Shown: one piece after another, positions 31,553-35,815 of the stretch | How the letters are laid out: each line of letters opens with the position of its first letter | Numbering within the stretch: the stretch's first letter is position 1 | Assembly: GCA_002348095.1 (NCBI GenBank) | Contig: DDYT01000066.1 | Span: 1 to 35,815 of the forward strand | DNA: 35,815 bases | Reading direction: 5' to 3' | Origin: Erysipelotrichaceae bacterium UBA2227 | GTDB lineage: Bacteria; Bacillota_I; Bacilli_A; Erysipelotrichales; Erysipelotrichaceae | The notes under the pieces: generated by a model | Told to the model about the DNA's origin: nothing | What the model saw: only the letters and a program-made list of their open reading frames with translations | The model's database searches: none | Made by a program: the position numbers and the translations under genes

Positions 31553-32362
31553 ATGGAACAGTTCAAAACAGTATTTTACGGTTTGATCATAGGGATCAGT
31601 AATGTTATCCCCGGTGTATCGGGGGGGACGATGGCCGTTGTTTTTGGCATCTATGACAAGCTGATCGCCGTCGTCTCATTGGATTTTAAGGCAATCAAGG
31701 AAGATTTTCGATTTATTATTTTACTGGCATTCGGTATCGTGGCCGGTATTCTCGGATTTAGCAATCTTATGAATTATTTGCTGACCAATCACGAAATTCT
31801 GACCTTTTACAGTTTTTTGGGGATCATTCTCGGCAGTTTCCCGCTGATCATAAAAAAAGCAAATATCCGAAAGGTCAGAATTGGTGAAGCCGTTGCATTT
31901 CTGATTACGTTTACATTAATGATGGTACTGACATTTTCGCAACCCGATGGGGTCAGTCAGATCGATGTAACTAAAATGTCCTTAGGTGTAGCGATACTTT
32001 TATTTGCTGCAGCGACTGTATCGACATTTACCATGATTCTGCCTGGGATCAGCGGTTCGATGGTCTTGCTGGCCATCGGTATGTACCAAGGGATTTTCGG
32101 TTACTCGATCGGTCAGTTCGTTTTTCCGCATTTACTTATCGTAGTTGCGGGGATGTTGTCGGGTTTGGTTTTTGGTGCAAAGACAGTCAAGATACTGATG
32201 AACAAGTATTATACCCAGACCTATGCAGCGATCATCGGTTTGCTGGTCGGATCGCTTGTCCCGCTGTTTCCGGGATTTTCAGCCAATCCCTGGGCTTGGC
32301 TTCTTCTGATTGGTTTTGCAGGATTTATTTTATGGTTCAATCGATTGAACGGGGGAAAATAA
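31553..32362 (+). CDS. DUF368 membrane protein, PopT-like undecaprenyl phosphate translocase
   Basis: A 269-residue integral membrane protein with about eight hydrophobic segments. Two PGxSG motifs, PGVSGG at residues 20-25 and PGISGS at 164-169, give the internal two-fold symmetry of DUF368. Members of this family (PopT in Staphylococcus aureus, and a Vibrio cholerae homologue) have been shown to move undecaprenyl phosphate back to the cytoplasmic side. That activity is assigned here from family and context. It starts one base after rseP, in an operon with uppS, cdsA and dxr, and is followed by galE, so carrier synthesis and recycling are linked. The gene has no strong ribosome site of its own (CTGGGGTAAT upstream). 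Confidence 0.85.
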   Translation: MEQFKTVFYGLIIGISNVIPGVSGGTMAVVFGIYDKLIAVVSLDFKAIKEDFRFIILLAFGIVAGILGFSNLMNYLLTNHEILTFYSFLGIILGSFPLIIKKANIRKVRIGEAVAFLITFTLMMVLTFSQPDGVSQIDVTKMSLGVAILLFAAATVSTFTMILPGISGSMVLLAIGMYQGIFGYSIGQFVFPHLLIVVAGMLSGLVFGAKTVKILMNKYYTQTYAAIIGLLVGSLVPLFPGFSANPWAWLLLIGFAGFILWFNRLNGGK

Positions 32363-32363
32363 T

Positions 32364-33347
32364 ATGAAAGTTTGTGTTATCGGCGGGGCAGGGTATATCG
32401 GCTCGCATGCGGTACTGGAGCTTGTACAAGACGGGCACGAGGTTGTGGTCATCGATAATCTTTCGACGGGGATACGTGAGGCTGTCGATGAAAACGCCCG
32501 CTTCTACTGGGGGGATATTACGGATGAATCAGGTCTTGATGAGATTTTCAAAAAGGAAACAGATACTCATCCGTTTGATGCTGTCATGCATTTCGCTGCA
32601 AAAATCGTCGTTTTCGAAAGTGTAAGTCAGCCGTTGGAGTATTACCACAACAATGTGGAAGGTGTGCGCATCATGCTGAAAACGATGGTCAGACACGGAG
32701 TTAAAAATGTGATATTCTCATCGACTGCGGCAGTTTACGGAGACGTTAAAAAAGATATATGCACCGAAGAAGATGAGTGTATCCCCATCAATCCGTATGG
32801 CGAAACAAAACTGGCTTCCGAGCGGATGATTCGTTGGGTAACTCAGGCGTATGAGATGAACTACTGCATCTTCCGCTATTTCAATGTGGCGGGTGCCCAT
32901 GAATCACTGAAAATCGGATTAAAAAGAGATAATCTGACGCATATCATTCCGATAACAGTTCAGACGGCATTAAAACTGCGCGAATCAATGACCATTTTCG
33001 GAGATGATTATCCGACAGAAGATGGCACTTGCATCCGTGATTACATCCATGTCGCAGATTTAGCTTGGGCGCATGTGTTGGGAATGAAATATATCGTCTC
33101 TCAACAGAAGTCTGCTACGATCAATCTGGGTTCTTCAGCCGGTTTCTCAGTGAAAGAAGTCATCGATGAGGTATCCAGACATCTGCCGGTCAGATATTCG
33201 ATCGGTCCGCGTCGGCCGGGTGATCCGGCAAAACTCATTGCTTCCAGTACAAAAGCAAGAGAGTTGTTGGGATGGGTTCCAAAAAGAACATTAAAAGATA
33301 TCATTCGCACAGATCTTGAATTTCGAAAAAAACATGAGACCCGTTAG
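32364..33347 (+). CDS. galE: UDP-glucose 4-epimerase
   Basis: A 327-residue extended short-chain dehydrogenase that interconverts UDP-glucose and UDP-galactose. The NAD-binding GGAGYIGSHAVLELV is at residues 7-21, the SSTAAVYG segment gives the catalytic Ser/Thr, and Tyr145-x3-Lys149 (YGETK) is the catalytic couple. C-terminal RPGDPAKLIASSTKARELLGW is typical of GalE. It lies one base after the DUF368 gene, so it likely feeds galactose units into a wall or surface polymer carried by undecaprenyl phosphate; this is inferred. A convergent terminator follows. Confidence 0.95.
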   Translation: MKVCVIGGAGYIGSHAVLELVQDGHEVVVIDNLSTGIREAVDENARFYWGDITDESGLDEIFKKETDTHPFDAVMHFAAKIVVFESVSQPLEYYHNNVEGVRIMLKTMVRHGVKNVIFSSTAAVYGDVKKDICTEEDECIPINPYGETKLASERMIRWVTQAYEMNYCIFRYFNVAGAHESLKIGLKRDNLTHIIPITVQTALKLRESMTIFGDDYPTEDGTCIRDYIHVADLAWAHVLGMKYIVSQQKSATINLGSSAGFSVKEVIDEVSRHLPVRYSIGPRRPGDPAKLIASSTKARELLGWVPKRTLKDIIRTDLEFRKKHETR

Positions 33348-33361
33348 GTTTCATGTTCTTT
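33331..33361. terminator. bidirectional terminator between galE and the trhA-like gene
   Basis: AACATGAGACC (33331-33341) pairs with GGTTTCATGTT (33347-33357), with one G:U pair, around a five-base loop. The galE stop codon (33345-33347) is in the loop and the first base of the right arm. CTTTT follows on the right and a seven-A run precedes on the left, so both convergent genes can end here. Confidence 0.82.
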
Positions 33362-33382
33362 TATGTTTGTGATGATGATTTG

Positions 33383-34039
33383 TCAGATCAAAAATATGAT
33401 GGCTATAAAATGACTGATGGCTGCGAAGTTGATAAACAGGTGCCAGATAAAGTGGAAATAAGGGCGCGTCTTCTGCGTGTAAAACCACGCTCCGATACTG
33501 TACAACACGCCCCCCAAAGCGATGAACCCCAGAAATGGCAGCGATGAGCTGCGGATAATGACGGGTAAGAACAACAAGGCAATCCAACCCATGACCAGAT
33601 AAATCGTGACCGAAAGCTTTGGTATCGATTTCTGCGAAATGGACTTATACAGGATGCCGATCAGCACCATGCTCCATTGAATGATAAGGATGAGCATACC
33701 TTGCCAACCGCGGATGATATAGAGGGCAATCGGCGTATAACTGCCGGCAATCGCGAAGTAAATGAAGATGTGATCGAGGATTCGAAGCACATACTTATGT
33801 TTGGTCTCGTAAGCCATGGCGTGATAAAGCGCTGAAGCAAGAAACATCAGAAAAAGACTGATGATAAAGATGGATGTACCGATCGATAATATCCAACCGC
33901 CGCGTATGTATGTATCAACGGCTGTCCACGGCAGAAATCCCAATAAAAGCAGGCACATGACCCCATGGGTGACTGAATTACCGATTTCTTCACCGACCGA
34001 AAGGTGAATGATGTTTTTAATGGAATTCTTTTTTGTCAT
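33383..34039 (-). CDS. trhA: TrhA/hemolysin III (PAQR) family membrane protein
   Basis: A 218-residue protein with seven predicted membrane segments, of the progestin/adipoQ receptor (PAQR) family, called hemolysin III in older annotation. Conserved metal-site motifs are present: SALYHAMA in helix 2, DHIFIYFAIAGSYTP in helix 3 and HFIWHLFINFAAISHF in the last helix. In B. subtilis the homologue helps control membrane fluidity homeostasis. The ribosome site GAAAGAGGG precedes the ATG. It is convergent with galE and divergent from the MATE gene. The link to membrane lipid genes nearby is suggestive only. Confidence 0.92.
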   Translation of the reverse strand: MTKKNSIKNIIHLSVGEEIGNSVTHGVMCLLLLGFLPWTAVDTYIRGGWILSIGTSIFIISLFLMFLASALYHAMAYETKHKYVLRILDHIFIYFAIAGSYTPIALYIIRGWQGMLILIIQWSMVLIGILYKSISQKSIPKLSVTIYLVMGWIALLFLPVIIRSSSLPFLGFIALGGVLYSIGAWFYTQKTRPYFHFIWHLFINFAAISHFIAIIFLI

Positions 34040-34066
34040 AAAAACCCTCTTTCATTTTTTAAGTTT

Positions 34067-34093
34067 ATCATAGTTTGCGGATTATGTTGACAA
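34067..34093 (-). promoter_or_regulatory. candidate promoter of the trhA-like gene
   Basis: On the minus strand TATGAT (34067-34072) with TTGTCA (34088-34093), 15 bases apart. The spacing is short. The -35 overlaps the -35 of the divergent MATE promoter. Confidence 0.4.
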
Positions 34094-34115
34094 TTATTCT
34101 CCTTCTTTTTATGAT
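34087..34115 (+). promoter_or_regulatory. promoter of the MATE transporter gene
   Basis: TTGACA (34087-34092) and TATGAT (34110-34115), 17 bases apart: a near-consensus promoter. Transcription would start near 34122, so the leader is about 15 bases and the ATG at 34122 cannot be the translation start. Confidence 0.85.
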
Positions 34116-34136
34116 TGAACAATGGAGTGTTCTTTT

Positions 34137-35486
34137 ATGGAAATCAACAGTCATCGTAAGTTTTTGTTATCAGAAGAGAAAGTTAAGAAAGCACTGGTTT
34201 TGTTGGCGGTTCCTTCGATCATTGCCATGCTGACGACAGCGATTTATAACTTTGTCGATACGCTGTTTGTCAGTATGCTGAGAAACACAGCCATGATTGC
34301 GGCGGTGACCGTTTCTTTTCCGCTGGTCATGATCATGAGTGCTATCGGTCAGGGCATCGGTATCGGTGCCGGTTCACTTATATCCCGGCAGCTGGGCCGA
34401 AAAGATTACCAAAGTGTCGAACGTTCGGTTTTCACGGGAATGTTGATGGCCATCACATTTTCAGCGTTAGGCATGTTTTTGCTGATCGGTAATCTCGTTA
34501 CGATTTTGCCTTGGTTTGGAGCTACGCCGGATGCCTTAGATTTTTCGGTGCGGTATGCGATGTGGATGATCGTCGGGATGAGCGGGATCATTCTGAATAT
34601 GACGATGAATAATATCCTTCGTTCAGAAGGGGATGTCAGATTTCCGATGTTTGCAATTATGTTGGGGGCGATTTTAAACATCGCACTTGATCCGATTTTC
34701 ATGTTTGATTGGGGTTTGAATCTGGGATTGGAAGGAGCAGCGATCGCAACCATCGTATCTCAGTATGTTTCAACGATCGTACTGATCATCCGCATTACCG
34801 GAAAAGACTCTGTTATCCGCTGGAAGGTCAACCGCTGGCTCTTTGATTTCAAAATTGCTTATGAAATCTTCGCTCTGGGGATTGCCTTGTTTTTCCGACA
34901 GGCACTCGTCAGTTTTTCACTGATGTTCATCAACAGTGCGGCTGCAAGATACGGTACCAACTTAGTCGCGGCCATCGGTTTGGTCATGCGGACGATGATG
35001 ATCATCAACTATGTTCTGATTGGATATGCGCAGGGCTTTCAGCCTTTTGCGGGATACAATTACGGCGCAAAGAATTTTGTCCGTCTGAAAGAGTCGATCG
35101 ATCTTTCGATTCGCTGGAGCACGATTTTTCTGGCATCGATGAGTGCTTTGCTTGTGCTGTCTGCGCGTCCGCTGATGATGGTTTTTACCGATAATCTTGA
35201 GGTAATCTATTATGGGATGCGAATGATTTATGCTATATGTCTTGCACTTCCGTTTATGGGTTTTTATCAGATCCACATGGTTTTATTTCAGTCTTTGGGA
35301 AAAGCAAAGGAAGCTTTTATATTATCGGTTGCCCGACAGGGCATATTCTTTTTGCCGATGATTTGGATATTACCGATGTTTTTCACTTACAACGGAATTT
35401 TGGCTGCTCAGCCGGCAGCAGACTTACTCACTGTTTTGCTTACTGCCGGATTCTCGCTGAGACTTAAAAAGGAGTTCGAATTCTGA
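34137..35486 (+). CDS. MATE family efflux transporter
   Basis: A 449-residue polytopic membrane protein with about twelve predicted helices in two halves, of the multidrug and toxin extrusion family (DinF/NorM-like). Characteristic features are ALVLLAVPSIIAMLTTAIYN and VDTLFVSML at the start, GQGIGIGAGSLISRQLGRKD, and a second half with GYAQGFQPFAGYNYGAKNF. It uses a Na+ or H+ gradient to export organic cations; the substrate is unknown. The ATG at 34137 is used because GGAG lies nine bases upstream. It has its own strong promoter and a terminator, so it is a single-gene unit. Confidence 0.93.
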   Translation: MEINSHRKFLLSEEKVKKALVLLAVPSIIAMLTTAIYNFVDTLFVSMLRNTAMIAAVTVSFPLVMIMSAIGQGIGIGAGSLISRQLGRKDYQSVERSVFTGMLMAITFSALGMFLLIGNLVTILPWFGATPDALDFSVRYAMWMIVGMSGIILNMTMNNILRSEGDVRFPMFAIMLGAILNIALDPIFMFDWGLNLGLEGAAIATIVSQYVSTIVLIIRITGKDSVIRWKVNRWLFDFKIAYEIFALGIALFFRQALVSFSLMFINSAAARYGTNLVAAIGLVMRTMMIINYVLIGYAQGFQPFAGYNYGAKNFVRLKESIDLSIRWSTIFLASMSALLVLSARPLMMVFTDNLEVIYYGMRMIYAICLALPFMGFYQIHMVLFQSLGKAKEAFILSVARQGIFFLPMIWILPMFFTYNGILAAQPAADLLTVLLTAGFSLRLKKEFEF

Positions 35487-35510
35487 TACTGCAAAATGCA
35501 GTATTTTTTT
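35486..35510 (+). terminator. terminator of the MATE gene
   Basis: ATACTGCA (35486-35493) and TGCAGTAT (35497-35504) pair around a three-base loop with seven T residues (35504-35510). The left arm begins at the last base of the stop codon. Confidence 0.93.
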
Positions 35511-35522
35511 ATACTTACTATA

Positions 35523-35551
35523 TTGCAAAACAACATAGCATGTGATATATT
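35523..35551 (+). promoter_or_regulatory. promoter upstream of the small ORFs
   Basis: TTGCAA (35523-35528) and TATATT (35546-35551), 17 bases apart, with TGA before the -10. The start is predicted near 35558, only a few bases before the AAGGAG ribosome site at 35560-35565. Confidence 0.65.
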
Positions 35552-35577
35552 ATACCTGTAAGGAGACATTTATCGAA

Positions 35578-35616
35578 ATGACGGTCGAAGAAGCTTTGGC
35601 TTTCATTAAGAGATAA
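35578..35616 (+). CDS. 12-codon ORF, possible leader peptide
   Basis: ATG at 35578 opens a frame MTVEEALAFIKR that stops at TAA (35614-35616). AAGGAG lies 12 bases upstream, a rather long spacing. It is the first ORF on the transcript from the promoter at 35523 and lies in the same frame as the next ORF, separated by one stop codon and six further codons. It may be a leader peptide or an untranslated fragment. Function unknown. Confidence 0.4.
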   Translation: MTVEEALAFIKR

Positions 35617-35634
35617 AGAACTGAGGTGAGGAAA

Positions 35635-35775
35635 ATGAAAAAGCGGAACTTCTCCAACATCATCCACATTTTACTGCCACATCTGACATTATTTGAAGAT
35701 GGATCAGTAATCAATGACCGCTATGTCAATTATCAATGCACACTGAATGAAGTCGTCGATCGGCTGAGTCAGTAG
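35635..35775 (+). CDS. 46-residue hypothetical protein
   Basis: A short gene with a good ribosome site (GAGGTGAGG, 35623-35631) and ATG at 35635, stopping at TAG (35773-35775). The protein starts MKKRNFSNIIHILLPHL and ends NEVVDRLSQ, with a short hydrophobic stretch near residues 9-20 and a polar, mixed-charge second half including one cysteine. It is not long enough for a typical membrane helix plus soluble domain. No family was recognised. The following gene starts 15 bases after its stop, so the two are likely co-transcribed. Confidence 0.65.
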   Translation: MKKRNFSNIIHILLPHLTLFEDGSVINDRYVNYQCTLNEVVDRLSQ

Positions 35776-35789
35776 AACAGGAGAGAACA

Positions 35790-35815
35790 GTGTTAAAAAA
35801 GAAAATATCTAAGTT
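35790..35815 (+). CDS. start of a further gene, cut by the window edge
   Basis: GTG at 35790 is preceded by AGGAGAGA (35779-35786) at a good spacing and opens a frame reading (M)LKKKISK to the end of the window. Only eight codons are visible, so no product can be named. It follows the 46-residue gene and would be in the same transcript. Confidence 0.5.

Noticed and set aside
35578..35775. Stop-codon read-through joining the 12-codon and 46-codon frames into one protein
   Set aside because: Both frames are in phase, but the second has its own strong ribosome site and ATG, and no recoding signal was recognised around the TAA.
1..35815. Alternative genetic code (TGA read as tryptophan)
   Set aside because: TGA serves as a stop at many well-supported gene ends, for example trmFO, rnhB and the lipoprotein gene, and tryptophan is encoded by TGG.
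1..35815. CRISPR arrays, insertion sequences, tRNA or rRNA genes
   Set aside because: No spaced direct repeats, transposase frames, terminal inverted repeats or cloverleaf/rRNA sequences were recognised by reading; a covariance search was not possible.

Overview
The window is a compact stretch of core genome from a low-to-moderate GC member of the Bacillota (Firmicutes). Support comes from a tyrosine T-box leader, the gene pairs typical of Bacillus relatives (murC-ytxG-ccpA, rpsD/ezrA, cysteine desulfurase-thiI, topA-trmFO-xerC, rpsB-tsf-pyrH-frr-uppS-cdsA-dxr-rseP), a folate-type TrmFO, EzrA and DUF368. TGA is used as an ordinary stop and a MurC is present, so this is a walled organism with the standard code, not a Mollicute. 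An Erysipelotrichia-like lineage is possible but this is only a guess. No phage, insertion sequence, CRISPR array, tRNA or rRNA was recognised.

Layout. (1) 1-3902: end of murC, then a ytxG/ytxH-like pair and a CcpA-like LacI-family regulator, then tyrS behind a T-box leader. (2) 3902-7071: a tiny two-helix membrane protein convergent with tyrS, and a divergent, overlapping three-gene unit of lipoprotein, MurJ/YtgP-type flippase and RsuA-type pseudouridine synthase. (3) 7078-12849: rpsD on the minus strand with a structured leader, then divergent ezrA, cysteine desulfurase, thiI and a SAM hydroxide adenosyltransferase. (4) 12852-18675: ffh, rpsP, khpA, rimM, trmD, rplS, lepB, rbgA, rnhB (SRP, ribosome assembly, protein export). 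(5) 18733-24449: dprA, topA, trmFO, xerC and a SanA/DUF218 protein. (6) 24540-33347: rpsB, tsf, pyrH, frr, uppS, cdsA, dxr, rseP, DUF368 (PopT-like) and galE: translation factors followed by an isoprenoid/undecaprenyl-lipid block. (7) 33383-35815: a minus-strand TrhA/hemolysin III protein, a divergent MATE transporter, then a promoter with two very short ORFs and the start of a further gene.

The genes are packed tightly: many neighbours overlap by 4 to 20 bases or are separated by fewer than 15. Expression appears to be tuned by internal signals. Strong promoters with TTGACA/TATAAT-like boxes precede tyrS, rpsD, rpsP and rpsB, structured leaders precede rpsD, rplS and rpsB, and short hairpins that overlap or adjoin stop codons punctuate the operons after khpA, rplS, rnhB, tsf and frr.

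Most of the window is ordinary housekeeping. The points most worth a second look are the long Arg/Gly/Tyr-rich tail on ribosomal protein S2, DUF368 inside the undecaprenyl biosynthesis operon, the uncharacterised lipoprotein translationally coupled to a MurJ-type flippase, a cre-like palindrome over the promoter of the operon that encodes CcpA, the unannotated 53-residue membrane protein, and the small ORFs at the right edge.
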